Shown here: piece by piece, positions 7,268 to 15,892 of the stretch | Position numbering within the stretch: position 1 is the first letter of the stretch | Layout: every line of letters begins with the position of its first letter | Origin: Verrucomicrobiota bacterium | GTDB taxonomy: Bacteria > Verrucomicrobiota > Verrucomicrobiia > Opitutales > Intestinicryptomonadaceae | Assembly: GCA_023450935.1 (NCBI GenBank) | Contig: JAEXGH010000016.1 | Span: forward strand, 124,001 to 188,000 | Length of the DNA stretch: 64,000 nucleotides | Direction: 5' to 3' | Made by a program: the position numbers and the translations under genes | The notes under the pieces: model-generated | Database searches by the model: none | What the model was told of the DNA's origin: nothing | What the model saw: only the letters and a program-made list of their open reading frames with translations

Positions 7268-9127
7268 ATGAACCGAAACGTCCTCGAACTTCTCGCGCCC
7301 GCAAGGGACGCCGACACCGCCAAAGCCGCCATTTTGGCAGGGGCGGACAGCGTCTACATAGGCGCGTCGCGTTTCGGCGCACGCGCGGCGGCGGGAAATT
7401 CGACCGACGACATAGCCGACCTCTGCCGCTTTGCGCACGTCTACGGCTGCAAAGTCTACATCACGCTCAATACTATCCTCTCCGACGCCGAACTCCCCGA
7501 GGCAGCCGCGCTGCTTGACGAACTCTACGGCACGGGCGCGGACGCCGCAATCGTGCAGGACATGGGGCTTTTCGAAAAAACGCGCAGCCCCATTCCGTTC
7601 CACGCAAGCACACAATGCCACTTGACAACGCCGCAAAAGGCGCGGTTTCTCAACGCGTGCGGGTTCGACACGCTCGTTCTTGCGCGCGAACTCTCTCTCG
7701 CGGAGATTGCGCGCATTTCGGCGGCGGTCGACAACAGGCTTGAGTGCTTTGTCCACGGCGCGTTGTGCGTTTCATACAGCGGGCAGTGCTATCTCAGTCA
7801 GGCTATAGGCGGGCGCAGCGGCAACCGCGGCGTATGCGCGCAGCCGTGCAGAATGAAGTGGTCTTTTTGCGATTCAAACGGCGAAAAAATCAGCGCCGCC
7901 GCCCATTTTTTGAGTCTGCGCGATATGAACAGAAGCGCGTCGCTTGCGGAAATGATTCAGGCGGGTATTTCAGTTTTTAAAATAGAGGGGCGGCTAAAAG
8001 ACGCAAACTATGTAAAAAACATAACCGCTTTCTACAGAAAAAAACTCGACGAATTTATTGCCGAAAATCCGCAATACACGCGCGCTTCTTTCGGAATTTC
8101 GAAAACCGATTTTACGCCCGCGCCGCAGAAGACTTTTTCGCGCGCGTTCACCGAATACCATTTGCACGGCATATCGGCGGGCAACGAAAGCTTCCGCACG
8201 CCCAAGGCGCGCGGCGAGCTTCTGGGGCGCATAAAAAGCGGGTTTGCGGGCGGCTTTGTTTTCGCCGACGCCGAAATGACGTTTTCCAACGGCGACGGAA
8301 TATTTCTTGTGGGCAAAGAAAAAACGTTCGGCGGAAATGTCTATAAAATCGATGGGGAAAAAGTTTTCGTTGGCACTCCCGCTGAAAAAACCGTCCCCGA
8401 AAACGGCGCGGAAATCTGGCGCAACAAAGACGCTAAATTCGAACGTGAACTCAGTCGGAAAATTTCGCGCAAACTAAAGTGTTCCACGCGCGTTTCTGAA
8501 GATTCCGACGCTTGGACGGTGCAAATGCGCCTTGCCGATAGACGCGCCGTTTCGGCGTCGGCGCGCATTTTAAAAGACGGAACGCAGACGGCGCAGAATT
8601 TTCGGGCGGCCGCCGCGCTTTCGCGCGCGCTTGCAAAACTTGGCGACACTCCGTTTGAGGCGGAGGTCGAAATTTCGGCACAGACGCTGCCGTTTCTTCC
8701 TCCGGCGCGCGCGAACGAAATACGGCGCGTGCTTGCAAAGAAACTCGAAGAGGCGATTCTGGAATTTGAAGAAAAAACAAGGCTTTCAAAAACGCGCCGC
8801 GCGCCGAAGAAAATCGAGTTTAAAACCGCGCCTTTTTCGGCCGACAAATTCGCAAACGTGTTCAACGAAAGCGCAAAACTTTTCTACAAAAAAGCGGGGT
8901 TCGAAATCTCCGAATACGCCCCCGAAGCCGCCGAATCACTGGAGGGAGAACGCGTTATGACAACGCGACACTGCGTTTTGCGCGAGCTCGGAATGTGCAA
9001 AAAAACAAATCCGCCGAATGGGTTCAAAGAACCGTTCTATCTGGCAAACGGGCGGACGAAATTGAGGTTGAAATTCGACTGCTCCCGTTGCGGAATGGAT
9101 ATTTTCTTCGAGCGTCCGCAAAAATAA
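7268..9127 (+). CDS. rlhA: U32 family protein, RlhA-type 23S rRNA hydroxylase
   Basis: 619 aa. The N-terminal half is a TIM-barrel U32 domain beginning ELLAPARDADTAKAAILAGAD. The U32 signature around residue 165 is rich in cysteines (CFVHGALCVSYSGQC, then NRGVCAQPCRM), which in RlhA, TrhP and UbiU/V bind an iron-sulfur cluster. The C-terminal ~250 residues resemble the DUF3656/C-terminal part of long U32 proteins. Length and layout match RlhA, which hydroxylates a 23S rRNA cytidine, rather than short TrhP. I preferred ATG 7268 to the overlapping TTG at 7256. The gene begins 8 nt after the CPBP stop. Confidence 0.82.
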   Translation: MNRNVLELLAPARDADTAKAAILAGADSVYIGASRFGARAAAGNSTDDIADLCRFAHVYGCKVYITLNTILSDAELPEAAALLDELYGTGADAAIVQDMGLFEKTRSPIPFHASTQCHLTTPQKARFLNACGFDTLVLARELSLAEIARISAAVDNRLECFVHGALCVSYSGQCYLSQAIGGRSGNRGVCAQPCRMKWSFCDSNGEKISAAAHFLSLRDMNRSASLAEMIQAGISVFKIEGRLKDANYVKNITAFYRKKLDEFIAENPQYTRASFGISKTDFTPAPQKTFSRAFTEYHLHGISAGNESFRTPKARGELLGRIKSGFAGGFVFADAEMTFSNGDGIFLVGKEKTFGGNVYKIDGEKVFVGTPAEKTVPENGAEIWRNKDAKFERELSRKISRKLKCSTRVSEDSDAWTVQMRLADRRAVSASARILKDGTQTAQNFRAAAALSRALAKLGDTPFEAEVEISAQTLPFLPPARANEIRRVLAKKLEEAILEFEEKTRLSKTRRAPKKIEFKTAPFSADKFANVFNESAKLFYKKAGFEISEYAPEAAESLEGERVMTTRHCVLRELGMCKKTNPPNGFKEPFYLANGRTKLRLKFDCSRCGMDIFFERPQK

Positions 9128-9153
9128 ATCGGGACACCTCGCATTATTTCCAA

Positions 9154-10482
9154 TCATTTTTTGCGTTCGGAAATCAATGCGTGCTTTCGGCAAAAACAAA
9201 ACTGGCGCGCGCCCCGCAGGATTTCGACGTTGCGGAAGACGAGCCTGCCCTCCGCGTCGATTGAATCGGCAACTGCGGCTACAAGCGCGTTTTTTTCGCC
9301 GTCGGGTGCGTCCACAACCGACGGAATGTAGTTGTCGGTATGCGCAAAAAACAGATTCCCGCCGAGCGAATTTTCAAGCAGCAGCGTCTTGCGCTTCCCC
9401 AGTTGGGAATACGCAAATTTTGCGCGCAAACGAGCGGCGACTTCGCGCAACTCGTCGGCGCGGGCTTTGCGCTCGACTGCGGGAGGGGTATCTTTCATAC
9501 TCCACGCAAGTGTTTTGGGGCGCGGCGAAAATGTGAAAACGTGCGCGTATGCCATCGGAGAATTTTCAAGCAGACTGCTGGTTTGCTCGAATTCCGCGCG
9601 CGTCTCGGCGGGGTGCCCGCAAATGAAGTCGCCGCCAATTGCAATGTCGGGGCAAAGAGCCGCGAACCTCCCTACCATATCGAGAAAATCGCGCGCTTTG
9701 TAGCGGCGGCGCATGCGTTCCAACACGGTATCGGAAAGGCTTTGCGCCGAGATGTGCAAACTCGGCATCAAAATATGCGACGCGTCTTTTGCGCGCTCGG
9801 CAATGGCGTCAATGTCTACAAGCGGCGGTTCGATGCTCCCCAAGCGCAGTCTATACAGCCCGTCTATTTCGTTGAGTCTGTCGGCAAGCGCGACAAGACC
9901 GCCTTTGGGCGACGAGAATTTTGCTATATTTATTCCCGTAAGCACAAGCTCCCGAACTCCGCGCGAAACGAGATTTTCGGCGTCCGCCACGATTTTTTCG
10001 AAGTCCACACTGCGCGGCAGTCCCCGCGCGCGGGGAATTATACAATAGGCGCACGCATTGTCGCAACCGTCCTGAATTTTCAGGTTCATTCGGTCTTCGA
10101 GCGGAGAGCTTCCCCCGCAATGCAGTTCCGACTCCGTCTCGGCGGACAATCCGCCCAAAATAATATCAACTACATTCGCCTTGTTTTTGTTTGGAATTAT
10201 CCATTTTACATTTTCCAAGCGCACGCCTTCGGGGTCGGTTTGGGCATAGCAGCCCGTAACGGCAATTTTGCAATGCGGATTTTTTCGGGCAAAAATCCTG
10301 ATACTCTGGCGAGTTTTCGCCTCGGCAAGTTTTGTAAGCGCACAGGAATTCACAACGCCTATGTCCGCGCCGCCCTCCCATTCGACAATATCGAAACCCG
10401 CCGCCAGAGCCCTGTCGCGAATACAGGCGGATTCGAATGCATTGACCCTGCAGCCGAGGGTCCAAATTGCGAATGTAGGCAT
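9154..10482 (-). CDS. mtaB: tRNA t6A37 methylthiotransferase MtaB
   Basis: 442 aa radical-SAM methylthiotransferase. The N-terminal UPF0004 domain has three cluster cysteines (TLGCRVNAFES, NSCALTKLAE, VTGCYAQT). The radical SAM motif CDNACAYC lies at about residue 145, and a TRAM-like C-terminus follows. TLGCRVN distinguishes MtaB (ms2t6A) from MiaB and RimO. ATG 10482 follows immediately after a T7 tract that belongs to the terminator of the upstream rpmE2 gene. A second ATG at 10497 sits within the terminator stem. Expression must therefore come from readthrough or an embedded promoter. Confidence 0.93.
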   Translation of the reverse strand: MPTFAIWTLGCRVNAFESACIRDRALAAGFDIVEWEGGADIGVVNSCALTKLAEAKTRQSIRIFARKNPHCKIAVTGCYAQTDPEGVRLENVKWIIPNKNKANVVDIILGGLSAETESELHCGGSSPLEDRMNLKIQDGCDNACAYCIIPRARGLPRSVDFEKIVADAENLVSRGVRELVLTGINIAKFSSPKGGLVALADRLNEIDGLYRLRLGSIEPPLVDIDAIAERAKDASHILMPSLHISAQSLSDTVLERMRRRYKARDFLDMVGRFAALCPDIAIGGDFICGHPAETRAEFEQTSSLLENSPMAYAHVFTFSPRPKTLAWSMKDTPPAVERKARADELREVAARLRAKFAYSQLGKRKTLLLENSLGGNLFFAHTDNYIPSVVDAPDGEKNALVAAVADSIDAEGRLVFRNVEILRGARQFCFCRKHALISERKK

Positions 10483-10509
10483 AAAAAAAGGGCGCATAAT
10501 ACGCCCGTT
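10483..10509 (-). terminator. Intrinsic terminator after rpmE2, touching the mtaB start
   Basis: GGGCG/CGCCC stem with a ~7-nt loop followed by T7. The last T is adjacent to the mtaB ATG. Confidence 0.75.
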
Positions 10510-10524
10510 TTAAATTGTTTGCGA

Positions 10525-10773
10525 TTAACCGCGACGGCGCGTGAACTTCTTCTGGAATTTTTCAACACGACCCGCCGTATCGACAAAACGCTTTTCGCCT
10601 GTGTATGCGGGGTGCGAAGCTGCCGTTACGTCTCTGGAAATCATAAAGCAATCGACTCCGTCGATTTTTTCAACCGTCTTGCTCTTCATTGTGGAGCGCG
10701 TAAGAAAGCGCGTGCCTGAAGAGACGTCGACAAAGCAAACGGGATGATAATCGGGATGTATATCTTTTTTCAT
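10525..10773 (-). CDS. rpmE2: 50S ribosomal protein L31, type B (zinc-free)
   Basis: 82 aa. It begins MKKDIHPDYHPVCFVDVSSG, the typical L31 N-terminus, and has TRSTMKSKTVEKIDG and SHPAYTGEKRFVDTAGRVEKF. The CxxC zinc motif of type A L31 is absent. It follows rpmJ on the same strand by 19 nt, an arrangement like the ykgM-ykgO pair of E. coli. In many bacteria such zinc-free paralogues are Zur-controlled; whether zinc-binding versions exist elsewhere in this genome cannot be seen here. Confidence 0.95.
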   Translation of the reverse strand: MKKDIHPDYHPVCFVDVSSGTRFLTRSTMKSKTVEKIDGVDCFMISRDVTAASHPAYTGEKRFVDTAGRVEKFQKKFTRRRG

Positions 10774-10792
10774 GATAAAAACTCCAAATTTA

Positions 10793-10918
10793 TTAGCCCT
10801 GCTTCGCCTTGTAGCGGGGATTTGTTTTGTTGATGATGTATACGCGACCCTTTCTGCGAACAACCTTGTTATCGGGGTGGCGTCCTTTCAAAGACTTGAT
10901 TGATGATACGACTTTCAT
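10793..10918 (-). CDS. rpmJ: 50S ribosomal protein L36, zinc-free type
   Basis: 41 aa, reading MKVVSSIKSLKGRHPDNKVV and ending NKTNPRYKAKQG. This matches the alternative (YkgO-type) L36 in which the cysteine zinc ligands are replaced; no cysteine remains in this copy. It lies 19 nt upstream of rpmE2. A good -35 element (TTGACA) stands about 60 nt upstream, so rpmJ-rpmE2 likely form one small transcript ending at the hairpin before mtaB. Confidence 0.95.
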   Translation of the reverse strand: MKVVSSIKSLKGRHPDNKVVRRKGRVYIINKTNPRYKAKQG

Positions 10919-10953
10919 TGCCTTGTCTCGTTTCTAATTTAATGAAAAGTATG

Positions 10954-10984
10954 TTATGAAACACTCAATTTATTTGTTTGTCAA
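10954..10984 (-). promoter_or_regulatory. Putative promoter of rpmJ-rpmE2
   Basis: TTGACA (10984-10979) with a TCATAA-like -10 about 19 nt downstream. The -35 is perfect but the -10 weak. I see no clear Zur-type palindrome. Confidence 0.45.
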
Positions 10985-11001
10985 GAATCTTTTTGATTTT
11001 T

Positions 11002-11877
11002 TTACATTCCCATATGTCGCTTGTATGCCGCAAGTGTATTCCTCATGAGCATTGCGACTGTCATCGGCCCTACGCCCCCCGGAACGGGAGTTATTTTTGA
11101 GCACTTGGGCGCGACGTTTTCAAAATCTACATCGCCTACCAAACGGTAGCCGCTCTTTGTTTTATCGGACGGGATTCTGTTTATGCCGACATCAATAACA
11201 CACGCTCCGTCTTTGACCATATCGGCGGTTATAGTATTGGGTCTGCCGACCGCCGCAACCAGAATGTCCGCCGAGGCGCAGATGCTTTTCATATCTTCGC
11301 TTTTCGAATGGCACACGCAGACCGTGGCGTCAAGCCCTTTGCGCATAAGAAGAAGTGCCATGGGCTTGCCGACTATCAAACTGCGCCCCACAACGACCGC
11401 CTTCTTGCCGCACGTTTGAACATTCGCGCGCTTGAGAAGCTCTATTATTCCCGCGGGCGTGCACGCCACGAAGGCGCGCGGGTCTTCCTGACAAAGGAAG
11501 CCCAAGTTCGCGTTGCTGAATCCGTCAACATCTTTATCGGCACGGACTCTGTTGAAGGTATCGCGCTCGTTCAAATGCTTGGGAAGCGGCGCTTGAATAA
11601 GCACGGCGTCAACGGAATCGTCGGCGTTGAGCGAATCAATCAGCGCATTAAGCTCCGCCTGCGAAATGCTCTCGGGCAGAATATGCAGGCGGCTTGTAAT
11701 GCCGATTTCCCCCGCCACGCGTTCCTTCTTCTTTACGTATGAAACCGACGCGGGGTCTTCGCCAACGCGTATAAAAGCAACACACGGCGGGCGTTTGAGG
11801 TTCATCGTGGAAAGCTCTGCGGTCAACTCTGCGTGAACCGCCTTTGCAACGGCGTTTCCGTCTATAATTTCGGGCAT
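11002..11877 (-). CDS. folD: Bifunctional methylenetetrahydrofolate dehydrogenase/cyclohydrolase
   Basis: 291 aa, standard FolD length. It interconverts 5,10-methylene-THF and 10-formyl-THF. Signatures are SYVKKKERVAGEIGI (catalytic lysine region, about residue 50), VDAVLIQAPLPKHLN (about 85), VVGRSLIVGKPMALLL (Rossmann loop, about 165) and ITPVPGGVGPMTVAMLM near the C-terminus. I chose ATG 11877 because an AAAGGAG-type ribosome binding site lies just upstream; the longer frame begins inside the tsf terminator. A separate promoter after that terminator is expected. Confidence 0.96.
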   Translation of the reverse strand: MPEIIDGNAVAKAVHAELTAELSTMNLKRPPCVAFIRVGEDPASVSYVKKKERVAGEIGITSRLHILPESISQAELNALIDSLNADDSVDAVLIQAPLPKHLNERDTFNRVRADKDVDGFSNANLGFLCQEDPRAFVACTPAGIIELLKRANVQTCGKKAVVVGRSLIVGKPMALLLMRKGLDATVCVCHSKSEDMKSICASADILVAAVGRPNTITADMVKDGACVIDVGINRIPSDKTKSGYRLVGDVDFENVAPKCSKITPVPGGVGPMTVAMLMRNTLAAYKRHMGM

Positions 11878-11945
11878 AAAAACTCCTTTCGATATTGATG
11901 GGGCAAAAAACGGAAGATTCGGCATGAATACGCCCAAATCTCCCG

Positions 11946-11978
11946 AAAGAAAAAAATGCACTCCGAAGAGTGCATTTT
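11946..11978 (-). terminator. Intrinsic terminator of rpsB-tsf
   Basis: A near-perfect stem AATGCACTC/GAGTGCATT closed by a TTCG tetraloop (minus-strand sense), followed by T7. It starts 13 nt after the tsf stop. Confidence 0.92.
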
Positions 11979-11990
11979 ACCGCGTGCGGA

Positions 11991-12581
11991 TTATCCTATT
12001 TGATAACGGACAAAACGCTTTACTTCAATCTTTTCGCCGATTGTCGCAATTTTATGCGTGAGCAACTGTCCGACTGTCATGGAATCGTCCTTGACGAAGG
12101 GCTGCTCAAGCAGCGCGACACCCGCGATGAACTTTTCGAGCTTGCCGTTGACAATCTTTTCCTTGATTGCCTCGGGCTTCTTGTCTTCCGCCAACTGAGC
12201 CATTGCAATTTCGCGCTCCTTCGCGAGCAAGTCGGCGGGAACGTCGTCCTTCGAAATGCAGATTGGGGCAACTGCGGCAATGTGCATGCACAAATCCTTG
12301 ACAAACGCCTTGAAGTCTTCGTTCTTTGCCACGAAGTCCGATTCGCACGCAACTTCGATGAGCACGCCGACCTTGTTGTTGGAGTGCACATACGCCGAAA
12401 TCAGACCCTGCGAAGCCGTTCTCGACGCCTTCTTGTCGGCGATTGCCGCGCCCTTTTTGCGCAGAATTTCGACAGCCTGTTCTTCGTCGCCATTGGCTTC
12501 AACCAAAGCTCTTTTGCAATCCATCATACCCGCGCCCGTGCGCGCACGGAGGGCGTTTACCATTTTTGCGTTGATTTCCAT
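11991..12581 (-). CDS. tsf: Translation elongation factor Ts, short form
   Basis: 196 aa, the compact EF-Ts form (as in Thermus), shorter than the ~280 aa enterobacterial protein. The UBA-like N-terminus contains RARTGAGMMDCKRALVEANGD (signature 1 region), followed by YVHSNNKVGVLIEVACESDFVA (the nucleotide-exchange core, signature 2 region). EF-Ts recycles EF-Tu-GDP. AAAGGAG stands 10 nt before the ATG. It follows rpsB by 18 nt, the classic rpsB-tsf operon, and a strong terminator follows. Confidence 0.97.
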   Translation of the reverse strand: MEINAKMVNALRARTGAGMMDCKRALVEANGDEEQAVEILRKKGAAIADKKASRTASQGLISAYVHSNNKVGVLIEVACESDFVAKNEDFKAFVKDLCMHIAAVAPICISKDDVPADLLAKEREIAMAQLAEDKKPEAIKEKIVNGKLEKFIAGVALLEQPFVKDDSMTVGQLLTHKIATIGEKIEVKRFVRYQIG

Positions 12582-12599
12582 AATTTTCTTTCTCCTTTA

Positions 12600-13316
12600 T
12601 TAGGCGATTGCCTGCGGGGCGGCCTTTGCTGTATTTCTGCGGCTCAAACCGTTCTGCAGAGCCTCTACGACAACTTCCGTGATGAGGCGAATGCTCTTTA
12701 CGGCGTCGTCATTGGCGGGAATCGGGTAGTCAACCAACGTCGGGTCGGAATTCGTATCGACGATAGCCACAACGGGGATACCCAACTTGCGACATTCCGC
12801 AACGGCGATTTCTTCGTTCTTAATATCGACAATGAACGCCGCGCCGGGAAGCTTGGAGATATTTTTAATGCCTTCGAAATTGCGGTTCATTCTCTCCATT
12901 TCACGACGGATTGCCGCCGCTTCTTTAGCGTAAAGTTTGGAAAGTCTGCCGTCCTCTTCCATCGCCAAAAACTTCTTGTATTTCTTGAGGCTTGTGAGGA
13001 TTGTTTCAAAATTCGTAAGAGTGCCGCCCAACCAGCGATTGACGCAATAGGGCATTGAGCACATATTTGCGGCCTCTCTGAGAATTTCCTGCGCCTGACG
13101 TTTCGTGCCAATAAACATAACGTCTTTACCGTCGGCAACGACGTCTTCTATGAACGCCGCGGCTTTTTCAAGCTGCTGATAGGTCTTTTCCAAGTCGATA
13201 ATGGAAACGCCCGAACGGTGGTCGAAAACATAGGGCTTCGACTTGGGGTTCCAACGGCGTGTTTGGTGTCCGAAATGGACGCCGGCGTCCAACAGGTCTT
13301 TTACTGTGATATTCAT
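12600..13316 (-). CDS. rpsB: 30S ribosomal protein S2
   Basis: 238 aa. Family signatures are DLLDAGVHFGHQTRRWNPK at the N-terminus and PGAAFIVDIKNEEIAVAECR near residue 158, followed by VDTNSDPTLVDYPIPANDDA. GGAG stands 9 nt before the ATG. It heads the rpsB-tsf operon. The 5' leader contains a conserved-looking hairpin (13382-13406) that could take part in S2 autoregulation; this is inference by analogy with rpsB leaders elsewhere. Confidence 0.97.
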   Translation of the reverse strand: MNITVKDLLDAGVHFGHQTRRWNPKSKPYVFDHRSGVSIIDLEKTYQQLEKAAAFIEDVVADGKDVMFIGTKRQAQEILREAANMCSMPYCVNRWLGGTLTNFETILTSLKKYKKFLAMEEDGRLSKLYAKEAAAIRREMERMNRNFEGIKNISKLPGAAFIVDIKNEEIAVAECRKLGIPVVAIVDTNSDPTLVDYPIPANDDAVKSIRLITEVVVEALQNGLSRRNTAKAAPQAIA

Positions 13317-13381
13317 ATTCTTTTGCTCCGTATTCGCTCTCGCGAACCTGGGATATTTTCTAATTTGAGGTTTACATTTAC

Positions 13382-13446
13382 TGACGACCGCCCATTACGG
13401 TCATCAAAGAACTGCCCATTACGCCGCATTTATATATCTCTTGCAA
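13382..13446 (-). promoter_or_regulatory. rpsB promoter and leader hairpin
   Basis: TTGCAA (13446-13441), 17 nt, CGTAAT (13423-13418) form a reasonable promoter. Downstream in the leader, TGATGACCG pairs with CGGTCGTCA (13406-13382) around a short loop. The leader between the promoter and the ATG is about 100 nt, long enough for a regulatory structure. Confidence 0.5.
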
Positions 13447-13461
13447 GTCTTTTTTTCAAAT

Positions 13462-13800
13462 TTTTTGACCTTCCGAAAGTGGCGGCGATTGGCAAAAGCC
13501 AATACGCCTTTGCTTAATAGTTAAAGTTTTTATTCGTCAAAGCAAACGCTCTCGGGCATTATTTGGTTTTGGCTTCGACTAACGGGCTATAGCCCGCCTA
13601 CGCTCGCCAAAACTCAAATTCTGCCTCGAGCCTCGCGCTTTTTTAACTTAAAGCGGCGCGGGATTGCCAAAGCCAATTCCGCTTTGTCCACTGATTAAAG
13701 AAAAACTTTACTTTAAGCAGTGAATAAAGGCGAACGGGCTTTGCCCGCCGCCGCCCCTTCCGAACATATAAAAAACGCCACTTTCGGAAATATAAAAAAT
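13462..13800. repeat. Palindromic repeat cluster: family A copies 7-9 and family C copy
   Basis: Between the divergent 5' ends of rpsB and hisH. Family A cores lie at 13488-13503 (ATTGGC/GCCAAT) and 13663-13676 (imperfect), and near 13731-13748 there is a GC-rich variant with CGGGC/GCCCG arms. A family C element spans about 13537-13640, with outer arms around GCTCTCGGGCAT and CTGCCTCGAG and a central GGGCTATAGCCC palindrome. A partial family A end lies at 13777-13800. This is the one cluster that is not at a gene 3' end. No open reading frame of note. Confidence 0.85.
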
Positions 13801-13841
13801 ATTGATTTATTGTGGAATTGTGTTTTTGTATTTGTTCAATT

Positions 13842-14486
13842 ATGGACAAACTTGGAAGCGTTGCTATCATTGACTACGGCATGGGCAACCTCAGGAGCGT
13901 TTTGCGCGCTTGGGAGGCTGCGGGCGCGCAAGCGCGCATAATAGATTCGCCGAAGCAAATCAACGGCAACGACATTCTTGTTTTCCCCGGGCAGGGGTGT
14001 GTGGTCGATACAATGAAGCTGCTTAAGGCAACGTCGTTCGATGTCGCAATAAAAGACTGGATTGCCGCCGACAGGCCGTTTTTCGGGATATGCCTCGGGC
14101 TGCAGGCTCTTTTCGAATATTCCGAAGAGGGCGGCGGCGTGGAGTGCTTGGGCGTGTTCAAAGGCTCGGTCAAGAAGCTGCGTCTGCCAGCGCAATTCAA
14201 AGTTCCGCATATGGGCTGGGACGATGTCGAATTTGCAAAAGACAAAAGCCCCGAGCTGCTTGAAGGGATTTCGCCCTCCGACCAGTTCTATTTCGTCCAC
14301 AGTTATTACGTAGATTGCAGGGACGAAAACGCAGTCTTCGGCACGACGGAATACGGCGGGCAGAAGTTCGCAAGCGCGATACTCAAGGGCAACCTTGCCG
14401 CCACGCAATTCCACCCCGAAAAGAGCCAAGCCAAAGGGTTGCAGTTATACCGCAATTTTTTGAAACGCGAAATAGCCGCGCGTTAA
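13842..14486 (+). CDS. hisH: Imidazole glycerol phosphate synthase, glutamine amidotransferase subunit
   Basis: 214 aa class I glutamine amidotransferase that supplies ammonia to HisF. It starts VAIIDYGMGNLRSV. The catalytic cysteine is Cys84 in FGICLGLQ, the FVHSYYVDC segment is characteristic of HisH, and ATQFHPEKSQ near residue 188 holds the catalytic His and Glu. I chose ATG 13842 because the conserved N-terminus begins there. No hisF or hisA is adjacent, so the histidine genes are scattered, with hisCB 10 kb away. Confidence 0.95.
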   Translation: MDKLGSVAIIDYGMGNLRSVLRAWEAAGAQARIIDSPKQINGNDILVFPGQGCVVDTMKLLKATSFDVAIKDWIAADRPFFGICLGLQALFEYSEEGGGVECLGVFKGSVKKLRLPAQFKVPHMGWDDVEFAKDKSPELLEGISPSDQFYFVHSYYVDCRDENAVFGTTEYGGQKFASAILKGNLAATQFHPEKSQAKGLQLYRNFLKREIAAR

Positions 14487-14508
14487 CAACAAGACAGAAA
14501 GACGCATT

Positions 14509-15885
14509 ATGGAAAATTCCGACACCAAAGAAACAGTAAAATTGACAATCGGCGAAAACACGTTCGACTTTCCCGTAGACGTTGCAACAACGGGCGAAAG
14601 AGCCATCAACATCGGCAAACTCCGCGCCCAAACAGGCTATATCACAATAGACGACGGCCTCGCCAACACCGCCGCATGCGAAAGCTCAATAACATACGTT
14701 GACGGCGAAAAGGGCATAATGCAATACAGGGGCATTCCAATCGAAACGCTGGCGGAAAATTCGACTTTTATCGAAACGGCGTATTTAATCATCTACGGAG
14801 AGCTCCCCACGCGCAAACAGCGCAGCGATTTCTCGCAAAAGGTTCTGCGCAACGCGAGCCTCCACGAGGGAATGATGCACTTTTTCGACGGCTTCCCGTT
14901 CACGGCGCACCCGATGGCAATACTGTCTTCGCTGTTGAATTCGATAGGCTGCTACTATCCGTATATGGTAACCAACCAGCGCGAGCAGGACTTGGAGCAC
15001 TTCAACGACGCCGCCGCCCTACTCATCAGCAAAGTCCGCACGATAGCCGCAATGGCATACCGCATGAAAAACGGACTTCCCATGATTTACCCGAAGCGCG
15101 ACTTGGGCTATAGCCAGAACTTCCTGCATATGATGTTCTCCGAGCCCTACCATGAATACTATCCGCACGACGACATCGCGAAGGCTCTCGACCTAGTCCT
15201 GCTCCTGCACGGAGACCACGAGCAAAACTGCTCAACTTCCACAGTCCGAATAGTTGCAAGCTCGGGAGCGAACCTGTTTTCTTCGGTATCGGCGGGAGTG
15301 TGCGCGCTGTGGGGGCCTCTGCACGGCGGGGCAAACCAGCAGGTCATTCAAATGCTCCACAATATCCATAAAAGCGGGGACGACATCGATACATTCATCG
15401 AAGGCGCAAAGCAGGGCAAATACCGTCTGATGGGTTTCGGGCACAGACTCTACAAGACATACGACCCTCGCGCTGTCATTCTGCGCAAGTCGGCGGAAAA
15501 CGTTTTGCGCGTCGTCAAAAAGCGCGACCCGCTCTTGGACATCGCCCAGCGGCTCGAGGAACGCGCACTCTCCGACCAATATTTCATCGACAGACACCTC
15601 TACCCGAACGTAGACTTCTACAGCGGACTTATCCTCAAAGCGATAGGCATTCCCGTGGATATGTTCACTGTTATGTTTGCAATAGGCAGAATGCCGGGGT
15701 GGATTGCCCACTGGTATGAAGTGGCTTCCCAAGTGAAGGGAAGAATAACCCGCCCGCGCCAAATCTACAAAGGCTACACCACGCGCAAATACGTAAAAAT
15801 GCGCAATCGCGACGACGAAAACTCGAGCGACTACGAATCGGTCGATGAGCCCAAACCCAACGAATCCCACTCCAATATTTTATAA
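14509..15885 (+). CDS. gltA: Citrate synthase (type II)
   Basis: 458 aa. Catalytic residues are visible: LLLHGDHEQNCSTSTVR (His, about residue 243), MGFGHRLYKTYDPR (His, about 311) and NVDFYSGLI (Asp, about 370). Length and sequence fit the hexameric Gram-negative type. The last ~25 residues form a polar, acidic tail (RDDENSSDYESVDEPKPN) beyond the usual catalytic core. It follows hisH by 22 nt. It condenses acetyl-CoA with oxaloacetate; with PFOR in the same window it fits an oxidative or biosynthetic partial TCA route. Confidence 0.96.
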   Translation: MENSDTKETVKLTIGENTFDFPVDVATTGERAINIGKLRAQTGYITIDDGLANTAACESSITYVDGEKGIMQYRGIPIETLAENSTFIETAYLIIYGELPTRKQRSDFSQKVLRNASLHEGMMHFFDGFPFTAHPMAILSSLLNSIGCYYPYMVTNQREQDLEHFNDAAALLISKVRTIAAMAYRMKNGLPMIYPKRDLGYSQNFLHMMFSEPYHEYYPHDDIAKALDLVLLLHGDHEQNCSTSTVRIVASSGANLFSSVSAGVCALWGPLHGGANQQVIQMLHNIHKSGDDIDTFIEGAKQGKYRLMGFGHRLYKTYDPRAVILRKSAENVLRVVKKRDPLLDIAQRLEERALSDQYFIDRHLYPNVDFYSGLILKAIGIPVDMFTVMFAIGRMPGWIAHWYEVASQVKGRITRPRQIYKGYTTRKYVKMRNRDDENSSDYESVDEPKPNESHSNIL

Positions 15886-15892
15886 TTTTTTA

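Noticed and set aside
9340..10719. 459-codon plus-strand frame opposite mtaB and rpmE2
   Set aside because: Antisense to genes with catalytic motifs and with no domain of its own.
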